64,000 nt of DNA from Gracilimonas sp. (GTDB lineage: Bacteria; Bacteroidota; Rhodothermia; Balneolales; Balneolaceae). Location of the stretch: NCBI RefSeq assembly GCF_040218225.1, contig NZ_JAVJQO010000006.1, positions 124,001 to 188,000 on the forward strand, in the 5' to 3' direction. The notes under the pieces were generated by a model, which was not told the DNA's origin, did not search any database, and saw only the letters and a program-made list of their open reading frames with translations. Below are positions 9,007-18,005 of this stretch, in pieces. Position 1 is the stretch's first letter. Each line of letters begins with the position of its first letter. A program made the translations under genes and the position numbers.

Positions 9007-9327
9007 ATGCCCCAGGATGTTTTCCAAGCCATTGCTGACCCAACCCGTCGGGAAATTATCGATCTGCTAGCCGGACAATCGCTCCCTGTAAATGATGTTG
9101 CCGAGAAGTTTGATATGAGCCGGCCTGCCGTATCCAAGCATATCAAAATATTAAATGAATGCGGTCTGGTCTTGATCCAGAAACAAGGCCGCAAACGCTA
9201 TTGTCGGGCTGATACCCGCAAACTACAGGAAGTAATGGAGTGGACTCAACGCTACCGCCAATTCTGGAATAAGAAGCTCGATGCACTTGAGTCTTTACTG
9301 ACCGATATTGACAACACCAACACCTAA
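9007..9327 (+). CDS. ArsR/SmtB-type winged-helix repressor (SRPBCC-associated)
   Basis: A 106-residue winged-helix regulator opening with the typical DVFQAIADPTRREIIDLL helix. The recognition helix is MSRPAVSKHIKILNECGLV (about 38-56), and the wing follows with GRKRYCRAD. It lacks the CVC metal-binding pair of arsenic sensors. It matches the metal-independent subgroup encoded next to SRPBCC/AHSA1 genes. Two copies of a GTAAC palindrome immediately upstream are the probable autoregulatory operators. The next two genes follow with gaps of 10 and 5 bp, and the DUF6940-like gene after 8 bp, suggesting one operon of three or four genes. Confidence 0.93.
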   Translation: MPQDVFQAIADPTRREIIDLLAGQSLPVNDVAEKFDMSRPAVSKHIKILNECGLVLIQKQGRKRYCRADTRKLQEVMEWTQRYRQFWNKKLDALESLLTDIDNTNT

Positions 9328-9337
9328 TGAAACAACC

Positions 9338-9883
9338 ATGAATGATAATAAAGGCGTATTTACTGAACCGGGAACTATCCGATTTGAAAGGCTTTTGCCT
9401 GGCCCCGCTGAACGGGTGTGGGAGTTCCTTACCAAATCAGAATTAAAGGCTAAATGGCTTTCTGCCGGGGATGTAGAAACAGAGGTAGGGGGAAAGGTTG
9501 AGCATCAATTTGATCATGCCACACTTTCGCCTGAGGATGATTCATTTCCGGAAAAGTATAAGGACCTTAAGTCGGGAGATTCATCCCACGGCGTAGTTAC
9601 TCAATGTGATCCCCCTCACCTTCTGAGTTACACCTGGGCTGAAGGTGATGGTACGGGTTCGGAAGTAACATTCGAGCTTTTTCCGGAAGGAGATAAAGTC
9701 CGACTCGTATTAACACACCAGCAATTACCGGACGAGAAAGAAGTTCAGCTGGGAGTTGGCGCCGGTTGGCATACCCATCTTGGCATCTTAATTGATGTGC
9801 TGGAAGGGAAAACACCGAAAGGATTTTGGAAAGTGCACATGCCTTTAGAAAAGGAATATGCTAAGATAGTTGATAAACTTTGA
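9338..9883 (+). CDS. SRPBCC (AHSA1/START-like) domain protein
   Basis: A 181-residue single-domain protein of the SRPBCC ligand-binding superfamily, AHSA1 subgroup. It opens with IRFERLLPGPAERVWEFLTKSELKAKWL, followed by GGKVEHQFDHA, and ends with a long helix containing GAGWHTHLGILIDVLEGK, which closes the hydrophobic cavity. The ligand is unknown. The ATG at 9338 is preferred over a TTG at 9308, which would overlap the repressor gene. In related cassettes the neighbouring ArsR-type repressor controls this gene, and the shared upstream palindromes agree with that. Confidence 0.9.
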   Translation: MNDNKGVFTEPGTIRFERLLPGPAERVWEFLTKSELKAKWLSAGDVETEVGGKVEHQFDHATLSPEDDSFPEKYKDLKSGDSSHGVVTQCDPPHLLSYTWAEGDGTGSEVTFELFPEGDKVRLVLTHQQLPDEKEVQLGVGAGWHTHLGILIDVLEGKTPKGFWKVHMPLEKEYAKIVDKL

Positions 9884-9888
9884 AGAGC

Positions 9889-10326
9889 ATGAGTAATCAA
9901 AACTTTAGTATATACCATCAATTATATATCAAAAAAGACGCGAAGTCAGTTTTTGAGGCCATTACTCAACCCGAACACCTCAACAATTGGTGGCCATTAA
10001 AAAGCTCAGGCGACCCTGGCATCGGGAACGAGTACAACTTCTATTTTGGAGAGGAATACGATTGGTATGCGGAAGTCACTACCTGTATTATCGATACATC
10101 TTTTCATGTTAAGATGATCCGGTCGGACAAGGACTGGGCTCCTACAACTTTTGGATTTGACTTGGAAGAAGATAAGAATGGAACCCAGTTAACCTTCCAG
10201 CATATTAACTGGCCTGCTTGCAATGATCATTTCAAAACGGCTTCTTATTGTTGGGCTATTTTATTAAAAGACCTCAAGAATTATATTGAACATGGTGTAA
10301 TTGTGCCTTTTGAACAAAGATCATAA
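9889..10326 (+). CDS. Second SRPBCC domain protein
   Basis: A 145-residue SRPBCC/START-like protein, distant from the one just upstream. It has the N-terminal strand FSIYHQLYIKKDAKSVFEAI, the TQPEHLNNWWP helix, repeated tryptophans, and a C-terminal helix CWAILLKDLKNYIEHG that seals the cavity. The ATG at 9889 is used rather than a TTG at 9880 that overlaps the previous stop. It is the third gene of the repressor-led operon. Function is unknown; a small-molecule-binding or conjugating role is inferred from the fold only. Confidence 0.88.
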   Translation: MSNQNFSIYHQLYIKKDAKSVFEAITQPEHLNNWWPLKSSGDPGIGNEYNFYFGEEYDWYAEVTTCIIDTSFHVKMIRSDKDWAPTTFGFDLEEDKNGTQLTFQHINWPACNDHFKTASYCWAILLKDLKNYIEHGVIVPFEQRS

Positions 10327-10334
10327 CAAAACCT

Positions 10335-10916
10335 ATGTGGGAAGCAGATACAATTGAATCTTCCGAAAATCATACCCGATTTGCAATTCTTGAACAAAAT
10401 GAACCCATTTCAAACCTCCGTTTTCTTGAACTTCTTCGTGATGAAAACCCTTTTTGTACCTTTTACAACAACTATTTGAAAAGCCTGCCATTCGAGGCCT
10501 TCTTTTGGGAAAATAAGCCTATCACCACTTCCAGGCTTGAAGAGCCTTATGAATGTAACGTCATAAAAAGTGATTATTTGGCTCAAAAATCCTCGGATTT
10601 TCAAACTTTCAGTTCCCATTTTAAAAAAGAGAAGCAGGTGGTAAGCTTTCCGAATTTAGGAAATGATGCCCAACTCATTGCCCCCTGCCCTGTTGGTAAG
10701 GGTAAAGGATATCCACACATTGGCACCTTCATTCGGGAAGCCCCTGAATCACAAGTTCAGCAGCTCTGGGAACGAACAGCCAGACAAATGCTGAATCAAA
10801 TTGGGGAAGAGCCAAAATGGCTGAGTACTTCTGGTTTAGGAGTTTTCTGGCTTCATATTCGCATTGATTCTGTCCCAAAGTATTATCAGACTAAAGAATA
10901 CAAAGACGTTGATTGA
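10335..10916 (+). CDS. Uncharacterised conserved protein (DUF6940-like)
   Basis: The 193-residue product resembles a conserved family of unknown function that I associate with DUF6940, mainly through the C-terminal block WLSTSGLGVFWLHIRIDSVPKYY. Conserved-looking polar residues (SFPNLGNDAQLIAPCP, then KGKGYPHIGTFIREAP) suggest an active or binding site in the middle. There is no signal peptide or membrane helix. It begins 8 bp after the second SRPBCC gene, so co-transcription is likely. The family name is from memory and moderately secure. Confidence 0.7.
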   Translation: MWEADTIESSENHTRFAILEQNEPISNLRFLELLRDENPFCTFYNNYLKSLPFEAFFWENKPITTSRLEEPYECNVIKSDYLAQKSSDFQTFSSHFKKEKQVVSFPNLGNDAQLIAPCPVGKGKGYPHIGTFIREAPESQVQQLWERTARQMLNQIGEEPKWLSTSGLGVFWLHIRIDSVPKYYQTKEYKDVD

Positions 10917-10968
10917 AATGGACTAATATTCCGAAATATTTTAATTACTGATATACTTATCATCTAAA

Positions 10969-11613
10969 ATGGATCCTAAAGAATTAGCTCAACAGCTTAG
11001 AAAACCTACTGGTGAAGCCGGGCTGGAAGTAGCCACAGCGTTAAACGAATCGAATCAGGAACTGTACGATCTCGCTTTTGAGGTGCTGAACCTAAAACCT
11101 CGCCAAAATATACTTGAGATCGGTTTCGGTAATGGAAAACACTTTTCACAGTATTTCCAGGCACAACCACAGCTGAACCTCACCGGCGTTGATTTTTCTA
11201 CAGATATGTGTGAAGAAGCCATGACCCGCAATTCCCAGTTCATAGAGGAAGGAAAACTGAGTATTCACTGTGCAGAAACCTCTTCGCTCCCATTTCAAGA
11301 GAATGAATTTGATCTAATCCTGGCTATCAATGTGATTTACTTCCTGGATCCACCTGAATCTCACCTGCAGGAAATCCGCAGAGTCCTGAAACCAAATGGC
11401 TCTTTCCTTGTCGGTTACCGTCCGCGGCACTCTATAGAACACCTTGAGTTTACAAGGCATAATTTTGTGCTTTATGAAACTGATGTACTCGTCGACCTTA
11501 TGGAATCCAATGGATTCAAAGTTTCAGATCAGAAAACCAAAAGCTATCAAAAGCTTGCAGTGGATGAGACTGAATTTGAAGTGAAAGATGCATGTCTTGT
11601 TTTACAAAAATAA
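10969..11613 (+). CDS. Class I SAM-dependent methyltransferase
   Basis: A 214-residue Rossmann methyltransferase. Motif I is ILEIGFGNGKHFS (about residues 44-56), the acidic end of strand 2 is in LTGVDFS, motif II/III are LSIHCAETSSLPFQENEFDLILAI, and the post-motif strand is RRVLKPNGSFLVGYRP. This is the Methyltransf_11 type that includes ubiquinone/menaquinone-like and small-molecule methyltransferases. Substrate is unknown. A strong bidirectional terminator follows directly after the stop codon, separating it from the convergent nuclease gene. Confidence 0.88.
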   Translation: MDPKELAQQLRKPTGEAGLEVATALNESNQELYDLAFEVLNLKPRQNILEIGFGNGKHFSQYFQAQPQLNLTGVDFSTDMCEEAMTRNSQFIEEGKLSIHCAETSSLPFQENEFDLILAINVIYFLDPPESHLQEIRRVLKPNGSFLVGYRPRHSIEHLEFTRHNFVLYETDVLVDLMESNGFKVSDQKTKSYQKLAVDETEFEVKDACLVLQK

Positions 11614-11646
11614 AAACGCCTCAGGTTAGATTAACCAGAGGCGTTT
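11614..11646. terminator. Bidirectional terminator between convergent genes
   Basis: AAACGCCTC (11614-11622) pairs with GAGGCGTTT (11638-11646), and the inner GGTTA/TAACC extends the stem across one A-A mismatch, leaving a 3-base loop. A-rich and T-rich flanks on the two sides fit termination of both the methyltransferase (+) and the nuclease (-) transcripts. Confidence 0.85.
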
Positions 11647-11671
11647 GAATATTAAAGAACTGAAAATCTAT

Positions 11672-13438
11672 TTACTTTATCAGCATCATCTTCTTGGTAA
11701 GCTGTTGCCCTGAACCCGCAGACAATCTGTAAATATACACACCACTTGAAAGATTAGCGGCATCAAAGGTTACCGTTTGTTGTCCGGCTGATTGCCTTCC
11801 ATTTACCAGGGTTGCCACTTTCCTGCCCATTACATCAAATACTTCCAACTGCACAGAGCTGTTTTCAGACAACTGATAGCTGATTTGAGTGGTAGGATTG
11901 AATGGATTTGGATAATTCTGTTCCAGTGAGAATCCTACAGGCTGATCGGCAGGCTCATCTTCATTGCTAACCAGCGTAGTAAACTGAAAGCGTGTCCATA
12001 TAGGGTAATGGTCAGAAGTAGAGCTCAAATAACTGCCAATGTAAGAGGTATTTTCCACGCGCTCTGTAGCTACAATGTATTCATCAGAGAGCTCTGAGGT
12101 AATGGTTATATGATCGATGAAAGAACCCGATGCCTGTGACTGAAACCCTCTTTCTTCGAGGCTTTTTGTAAGTATTGTATAGTTTTCATCTTCATCAAAG
12201 TTATCATAAGGAGAATCCTCACCAGTTGTAATTGAGCCTGTGATGGTATCGTTATAATCACCCAGGAAAATCACATTATCCGCTGATCTTTCATTATCCA
12301 GATATAGTTTCAGTTCGCCGGAAGCATTTTCCCTTTGCTCGTAGGAATCGGTGTCGTCAAAGGCTTTTGCGTGAATGTTGTACGCATAAATTTCCCGGCT
12401 TTCTCCGTCAATGGTAACATTGAATCTGAAGAATAACGGATAACGTCCATTCGCCCAGTTAGACTGAGTCATACCCGTCGTTATCATTCCCGAATCCAGG
12501 GAATCAATGGTAGCTCTTTTGAAAATAAAAGCCGTTTTCTGGGTTTGAGCAAAATTAGCGATAAAGCCTCCATAACCTTCCAATCCAGCTATTAAATCAG
12601 AAAAGGCAGTGGTGCTTGAAATCTCCTGAAAAGCATATAAATCCGCATCCACTTCGTTAATAACCCGGGTCACATTTTCCATTTGCTCTTCTTCATCATT
12701 GGGACCCTGACTCCCTGACCCAAACCATTCAATATTCCAGGTAGCTACTTCAAAAGTTTGGTCTTTGGAAACCTCTTCTCCTGGATAGGTCAGTTCTTCA
12801 GCATCAATGTCATTTAAATCGCGGGGCAAAAGTTGAAATGTATCACCAAAGATCCCAACCACGCCTACAATGGTGGTGATTCCCTCCGGAGCCGTTGCTC
12901 CAATTACTTCTGTATCGTCATTTATGTATAAGACTCCACTTCCCGTTCGGTCTGTGATCGTATACTCATCAGACTGAAAGGCTCCTGTATGAATAATATC
13001 CACATCCATAGAAACTAACTGTCCTTCATAATCTCCGGATTCAAGCTCTGCAACTGTGATGGGTACAGGTTTTACATTGCGATTCCCTTCCGGAAAAAAT
13101 TCATACTGTACATTATCACCAACAATCTGAATGAGGCCATTGAACTCTCCCAGCTCTCCTGTAATCACAATAGAATCGCCCCGATTCACATCCAGGTCAA
13201 AACCGTTATCACCCCGCATTAAATCAAAGTTAAACCAAGCTATACCACCCGTTTCGTCCTGAAAATAAACAGGGCCTTCAAATTCGTTTGTAACAGTCAT
13301 ATGGCCGGTTACGGTTACCGTTGTCCCCTGATCTTCTTGCCGGGCTTCAGAAATAGAAATGGGTTGCTGAGCTAAAAGATTAGTAGCAGATATGAGAAAA
13401 ATAAAGAGGAACAATAATGAGAGGCGCATTTTCTTCAT
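11672..13438 (-). CDS. Secreted endonuclease/exonuclease/phosphatase-family protein with T9SS sorting domain
   Basis: A 588-residue exported protein. After a signal peptide (ending NLLAQQ) comes an OB-fold-like region (about 25-205). The EEP nuclease domain begins [16 protein letters not shown] (about residue 232), and its metal/catalytic motifs include FLGDYND (about 390) and SDHYPIW (about 475). The last 90 residues are a type A T9SS sorting domain with [16 protein letters not shown] and a final KKMMLIK. OB-plus-EEP proteins of this type degrade extracellular DNA or RNA. The ATG at 13438 is chosen over a TTG nine bases upstream. The gene diverges from a 5'-nucleotidase across 253 bp, suggesting joint control and successive steps in nucleic-acid use. 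Confidence 0.9.
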   Translation of the reverse strand: MKKMRLSLLFLFIFLISATNLLAQQPISISEARQEDQGTTVTVTGHMTVTNEFEGPVYFQDETGGIAWFNFDLMRGDNGFDLDVNRGDSIVITGELGEFNGLIQIVGDNVQYEFFPEGNRNVKPVPITVAELESGDYEGQLVSMDVDIIHTGAFQSDEYTITDRTGSGVLYINDDTEVIGATAPEGITTIVGVVGIFGDTFQLLPRDLNDIDAEELTYPGEEVSKDQTFEVATWNIEWFGSGSQGPNDEEEQMENVTRVINEVDADLYAFQEISSTTAFSDLIAGLEGYGGFIANFAQTQKTAFIFKRATIDSLDSGMITTGMTQSNWANGRYPLFFRFNVTIDGESREIYAYNIHAKAFDDTDSYEQRENASGELKLYLDNERSADNVIFLGDYNDTITGSITTGEDSPYDNFDEDENYTILTKSLEERGFQSQASGSFIDHITITSELSDEYIVATERVENTSYIGSYLSSTSDHYPIWTRFQFTTLVSNEDEPADQPVGFSLEQNYPNPFNPTTQISYQLSENSSVQLEVFDVMGRKVATLVNGRQSAGQQTVTFDAANLSSGVYIYRLSAGSGQQLTKKMMLIK

Positions 13439-13607
13439 TGAGAACAAAAATTTGATGAATATTAATTATTTAAGATAGGACTTTTCGGAACCGGGTGCAT
13501 AATCAGGATAGCCTAAAAAAGGCTTTGATTATTTTTTAGAAATAAAAGTTAAGCTTTCGCTAAAGCCATTAAATTATTGTTATCCCATTCTATAATCATT
13601 AATCAGA

Positions 13608-13646
13608 AGTAATGTGACCGTAAAAATTCGGTAACAGTACTTAAAC
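13608..13646 (+). promoter_or_regulatory. Three GTAA repeats at 11-bp spacing upstream of the 5'-nucleotidase
   Basis: AGTAAT (13608-13613), CGTAAA (13619-13624) and GGTAAC (13630-13635) are separated by exactly 5 bp each. A weaker TTAAAC at 13641 continues the series. The hexamer pattern and the 11-bp period match the array upstream of the TonB receptor, where the order GGTAAT, GGTAAA, GATAAC recurs. OmpR/PhoB-type response regulators bind such phased direct repeats. The protein involved is not known. Confidence 0.5.
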
Positions 13647-13648
13647 AA

Positions 13649-13688
13649 TTTGTCGGTTCATAAAACCTTACACTTATTAACCGACAAA
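13649..13688 (+). promoter_or_regulatory. 10-bp perfect inverted repeat next to the 5'-nucleotidase start
   Basis: TTTGTCGGTT (13649-13658) and AACCGACAAA (13679-13688) are perfectly complementary across a 20-base loop and end three bases before the ATG at 13692. In mRNA the hairpin would cover the ribosome-binding region. In DNA it could be an operator downstream of the phased repeats. It contains no coding sequence in the preferred gene model. Confidence 0.5.
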
Positions 13689-13691
13689 CCT

Positions 13692-16600
13692 ATGAAAACC
13701 AATACAATTCGATTAGCTTTACTGGCTTTTTCGCTCTTGTTCTCAGGAAGTGTTCTTGCCCAGCAAAGTAGTTTCGACCTGACACTACTGGGAACCTATA
13801 AAACTGGTATTTTTGACGAAGGAGCTGCAGAAATTTCCGCTTATGATCCTGGATCAAAACGACTTTTTTTCACAAACGCTGATGCTAACACCATTGTAAT
13901 TCTTGATTTAAGTGATCCATCTAATCCTGCCGAAGTCTCAACTATAGACCTGGACACTTATGGCGGGGGTGTGAATAGCGTGGATGTTTACAACGGAATC
14001 GTTGCAGTGGCGGTAGAAGCCGACCCAAAAACTGACCCCGGGGCCGTAGTATTTTTTGATAAAGACGGTACATTCATCAGTAGCGTTCAGGTTGGAGCTC
14101 TTCCTGACATGCTTACTTTTACTCCGGACGGCTCCAAAGTTGTAGTTGCTAATGAAGGAGAGCCCAGTGATGATTACACAATCGATCCGGAAGGAAGTAT
14201 CAGCATTATCGACGTTTCAGGTGACCTTTCTGCAGTTTCTGCTACAGAAGTGACTACTGCAGATTTCACTTCATACAATGCACAGAAAGCGACATTAATA
14301 GCTGATGGAGTTCGAATTTTCGGACCTAATGCATCTGTTGCCCAGGATATAGAACCAGAATACATTACTGTATCAGAAGACGGATCTATGGCTTATGCCA
14401 CCCTTCAGGAAAATAACGCAATCGCTGTCATTAATCTCACAACGGGAGTTATAGATGATATTTATGCATTAGGCTATATTGATCATAGCTTGACAGGTAA
14501 CGAACTAGATGCCAGTGATGACGATGATAAAATCAATATTCAAAACTGGCCCGTGCGTGGACTATTTATGCCAGATGCCATTGCAAGTTTTGAGGTAGGT
14601 GGTACCACATATTTGGTTACTGCAAATGAGGGTGATGCCCGCGAATATGAGTATGAAAATAGTTTTGGTAACGATACCCTTGCCTATGCTGAAGAAGCCA
14701 GAGTTGAAGATATTGAACTAGACCCATCAATTTTCACAAATGCAGCAGAGTTGCAAAACGATACCACTCTTGGGCGACTAAATATCACTACAGCATTAGC
14801 TGACACAAACGCAAACGGCCAATATCAAACGTTGTATTCTTTTGGAACCCGTTCTTTTACCATATGGAATGCTGGTGATGGATCCAGGGTATTTGACAGT
14901 GGCAGTCAGTTTGAAATGAAATTGGCGGAGTTAATTCCAGATAACTTTAACTCAGACAATACGGAAAACGGCTCATTTGACAGCCGAAGTGATGCTAAAG
15001 GTCCGGAGCCAGAAGCTGTAACCATAGCCACTTATGCCGGAAAAATTTATGCTATGATTGGTCTTGAGAGGGTTGGTGGTATCATGGTATATGATGTAAC
15101 AGACCCAATGAACCCGGAATATGTGACCTACTCTACTTCCCGGGACTTCTCAATAGCTACTTTCACCGAAGATGATATTGAAGAACTCGATGATCTGAAT
15201 GATAACGCAGGTATAGCTGCTATTCTTTCCAGTGTCGTTGAATCTGGTCCTGAAAGCATCACTTTCATTAAACAAGGAGCAAGTACTTCTGCAAAACCAC
15301 TCTTTGTTGTTAGCAATGAGATTACTGGAACAATCACCGTATACGAAGCCGACATAGCAAGCGATGCTGCCCCACTTTTCTTTTCAGAGTATGGAGAAGG
15401 AAGCAGTAATAACAAATACCTCGAAATCTATAATCCTACGGAACAAATTGTATCGTTGAGCGAGTATGCATTCCCGAATGGAAATAATACCGTTGATATA
15501 CCAGGATCTTTTGAGTTCTGGAATTACTTCCCTGAAGGCGCTGAGATTGCTCCCGGAGATGTATATGTTATCGCTCACCCTTCAGCTGATGCTAAGATTC
15601 TGGCTGAAGCAGATTTTACCTGGCAGTACCTGAGTAATGGCGATGATGGCTATGCACTGGTTTACGGTAACGAAGACAACTACCAAATCCTTGATATCAT
15701 TGGTGAACTAGGTGAGGATCCTGGCTCAGGATGGGATGTGGCAGGAGTAAGCAACGGGACACAAGATCATGTACTGGTCAGAAAGGAAGCCGTTGTAAAT
15801 GGTAATCCTGCACCACTTGGATCTTTTGGTACTGATGCAGACAACTCCGAATGGGTTGTACTTGAGAATGAAAACTGGAAAAGTTTAGGAAAACGTGAGC
15901 TTAATCCGACTTTCTCATTAACCATTCTGCACAATAACGACGGAGAATCTCAACTTATAAATGCAGGTTCAGGAGACCTCGCTAATTATGGAGGTGTAGC
16001 CCGCTTCAAAACACTAGCCGATCAGCTTAAAGCAGAAGCTGTTGCTGAAGGCCGGGGAGTTATTATGCTAACCTCTGGAGATAATTTCCTTCCCGGACCT
16101 GAATTCAATGTTGGGCAGGAGAATGTAGAAAATGGCGGGGATTATTATGATGCCATCGCCTTAAATGCAATTGGATATGATGCCTTTGCAATCGGAAACC
16201 ATGACTTCGATTTTGGGCCTGATGTATTGGAAGAATTCATTTCTCAATTGGGAGAAAATGCCCCCTTTATTTCTGCAAACCTCGACTTTAGTGGTGAGGC
16301 TGGTCTACAGGCTCAATTCGATAATGGCTTGATCGCAAAATCTACCATCCTGTACACTAATGGAGATTCTGTTGGAATTGTAGGAGCAACTACTCCTTCA
16401 CTTCCATTTATTTCCAGCCCAAGAAATGTTGAGGTAAGCTCTGCTGTAGCTGATTCGGTTCAAAAACAAGTAGATCTGCTCACCGCGAAAGGCATTAACA
16501 AGATCATCTTGATAAGCCACCTGCAAAGTATTAAAGAAGACTCAGCACTTGCTGCAGAACTTTCTGATGTAGACGTGATGATCGCCGGTGGTGGTGATGA

Positions 16601-17912
16601 GTTACTGGCAAACGAGGGTGACCTTATGGTGCCCGGCGATGAAGTGGCCAACGCCTTTGGACCTTATCCTTTGCTGTACAAAAATGCCGACGATATCGAT
16701 GTTCCTGTTGTAACTACAACCGGTAACTATAAGTACATCGGTAAGCTTTCCCTTGAATTTGATATCGACGGTAACTTAATCTCTGTTCTTAATGATAAAT
16801 CTGGCCCGGTTCGTGTTTCTGGTGTTGGAGATGATGCTGTAGCCGAAAATGCAGTTGTTAAAACCTCAGCTGTAGATCCGGTTATTGCAGGCCTGGAAGC
16901 ACTGGATCAAAATATAATCGGAACATCAGCAGTTGTCTTGAATGGGGTTCGCGGAGATGTCCGAACGAAGGAAACTAACCTGGGGAACCTTATTGCAGAT
17001 GCCCTTTTATGGCAGGCAAAAGAGCTGGCAAGTACATTTGCTGTTGCCGTTCCTGATGTAGCCCTGCAAAATGGGGGTGGAATTCGTAACGACTCACAAA
17101 TTCCAGCTGGAAATATCAGTGAGCTAACTACTTTCGATATCCTTCCATTCTCCAACTTTACCTCAGTAGTACCAAATATTTCTGCGTCGCAGTTTAAGGA
17201 GATTATGGAGAATGCGGTTTCAAGAGTAGAAAACGTAGACGGTCGTTTTGCCCAGATTGCTGGCTTCACTTTTGAGTATGATCCACAAGGAACTGCTCAA
17301 ATCCTAGATGCTGATGCAAATGTAACCACTGCAGGCTCCCGTATAATAACTCTTACCCTCGATGACGGAACCGAAATAGTTTCTGAAGGCGAAGTAGTGA
17401 GCGGAGCGCCTGCTGTTAGCATTGCCACCATCAACTTTTCTGCATCCGGTGGTGATCAATATCCATTCCGTGGTGCAGCTTATACTACACTTGGTGTAAC
17501 TTACCAGCAAACTCTTGCAAATTTTATAACATCTTCAGGAGCACTAAATGGTACAATTACCTCCGAAGATTACCCGGTTGGCGGGGAAGACAGAATCACG
17601 GTCTTTGAAGAGATGGAGACTTCCAATGAGCCAAATGCCGGAATTCCTGAGAGGTTTGCACTCAAACAAAACTATCCTAACCCTTTTAATCCAACGACTC
17701 AAATTGCGTTTGACCTGCCGGAAACTGCAGAAGTTCGTTTGAGCGTATTTGATATGCTGGGAAGGAAAGTAACAGATTTAGTAAACGAGAGAATGTCTGC
17801 CGGTACTCATTCTGTACAATTTGACGCTTCTGCACTTTCAAGTGGCATGTATATCTACCGTATTGAAGCCGGAAGCTTTTCCAAAACCCAAAAAATGATG
17901 CTTATCAAATAG
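13692..17912 (+). CDS. Giant secreted choice-of-anchor-I / lamin-tail / 5'-nucleotidase with T9SS sorting domain
   Basis: A 1406-residue exported multidomain enzyme. A signal peptide (ending GSVLAQQ) leads into a beta-propeller of the choice-of-anchor-I type (about 25-545), then a lamin-tail domain (FSEYGEGSSNNKYLEIYNP, about 560-670). A metallophosphatase domain follows, with ILHNNDGES (Asp750) and GNHDFDFG (His837, Asp838). The 5'-nucleotidase C-terminal domain contains NLGNLIADALLW and NGGGIRNDS (about 1090-1300), and a T9SS sorting domain ends the protein. It should strip phosphate from extracellular nucleotides at the cell surface. In classical enzymes the first metal motif is NDxH; here Glu752 takes the His position. 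The ATG at 13692 is chosen over a TTG at 13650. It is likely functionally paired with the divergent nuclease gene. Confidence 0.92.
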   Translation: MKTNTIRLALLAFSLLFSGSVLAQQSSFDLTLLGTYKTGIFDEGAAEISAYDPGSKRLFFTNADANTIVILDLSDPSNPAEVSTIDLDTYGGGVNSVDVYNGIVAVAVEADPKTDPGAVVFFDKDGTFISSVQVGALPDMLTFTPDGSKVVVANEGEPSDDYTIDPEGSISIIDVSGDLSAVSATEVTTADFTSYNAQKATLIADGVRIFGPNASVAQDIEPEYITVSEDGSMAYATLQENNAIAVINLTTGVIDDIYALGYIDHSLTGNELDASDDDDKINIQNWPVRGLFMPDAIASFEVGGTTYLVTANEGDAREYEYENSFGNDTLAYAEEARVEDIELDPSIFTNAAELQNDTTLGRLNITTALADTNANGQYQTLYSFGTRSFTIWNAGDGSRVFDSGSQFEMKLAELIPDNFNSDNTENGSFDSRSDAKGPEPEAVTIATYAGKIYAMIGLERVGGIMVYDVTDPMNPEYVTYSTSRDFSIATFTEDDIEELDDLNDNAGIAAILSSVVESGPESITFIKQGASTSAKPLFVVSNEITGTITVYEADIASDAAPLFFSEYGEGSSNNKYLEIYNPTEQIVSLSEYAFPNGNNTVDIPGSFEFWNYFPEGAEIAPGDVYVIAHPSADAKILAEADFTWQYLSNGDDGYALVYGNEDNYQILDIIGELGEDPGSGWDVAGVSNGTQDHVLVRKEAVVNGNPAPLGSFGTDADNSEWVVLENENWKSLGKRELNPTFSLTILHNNDGESQLINAGSGDLANYGGVARFKTLADQLKAEAVAEGRGVIMLTSGDNFLPGPEFNVGQENVENGGDYYDAIALNAIGYDAFAIGNHDFDFGPDVLEEFISQLGENAPFISANLDFSGEAGLQAQFDNGLIAKSTILYTNGDSVGIVGATTPSLPFISSPRNVEVSSAVADSVQKQVDLLTAKGINKIILISHLQSIKEDSALAAELSDVDVMIAGGGDELLANEGDLMVPGDEVANAFGPYPLLYKNADDIDVPVVTTTGNYKYIGKLSLEFDIDGNLISVLNDKSGPVRVSGVGDDAVAENAVVKTSAVDPVIAGLEALDQNIIGTSAVVLNGVRGDVRTKETNLGNLIADALLWQAKELASTFAVAVPDVALQNGGGIRNDSQIPAGNISELTTFDILPFSNFTSVVPNISASQFKEIMENAVSRVENVDGRFAQIAGFTFEYDPQGTAQILDADANVTTAGSRIITLTLDDGTEIVSEGEVVSGAPAVSIATINFSASGGDQYPFRGAAYTTLGVTYQQTLANFITSSGALNGTITSEDYPVGGEDRITVFEEMETSNEPNAGIPERFALKQNYPNPFNPTTQIAFDLPETAEVRLSVFDMLGRKVTDLVNERMSAGTHSVQFDASALSSGMYIYRIEAGSFSKTQKMMLIK

Positions 17913-17942
17913 GCCTTTTAGCTTAAACTTAGCTAGTCCTTC

Positions 17943-17977
17943 AAACCCTGTGCATTTAGATATGCATGGGGTTTTTT
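17943..17977 (+). terminator. Intrinsic terminator of the 5'-nucleotidase gene
   Basis: AAACCCTGTGCAT (from 17943) pairs with ATGCATGGGGTTT through a 13-bp stem including two G-U pairs, followed by a run of six T. It lies 30 bp after the stop codon. Confidence 0.85.
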
Positions 17978-18005
17978 ATATCTCATTTTCTGGTACCTTA
18001 TTCCT

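Noticed and set aside
9308-9337. TTG start for the first SRPBCC gene
   Set aside because: It would overlap the repressor gene, and the ATG at 9338 fits the domain start better.
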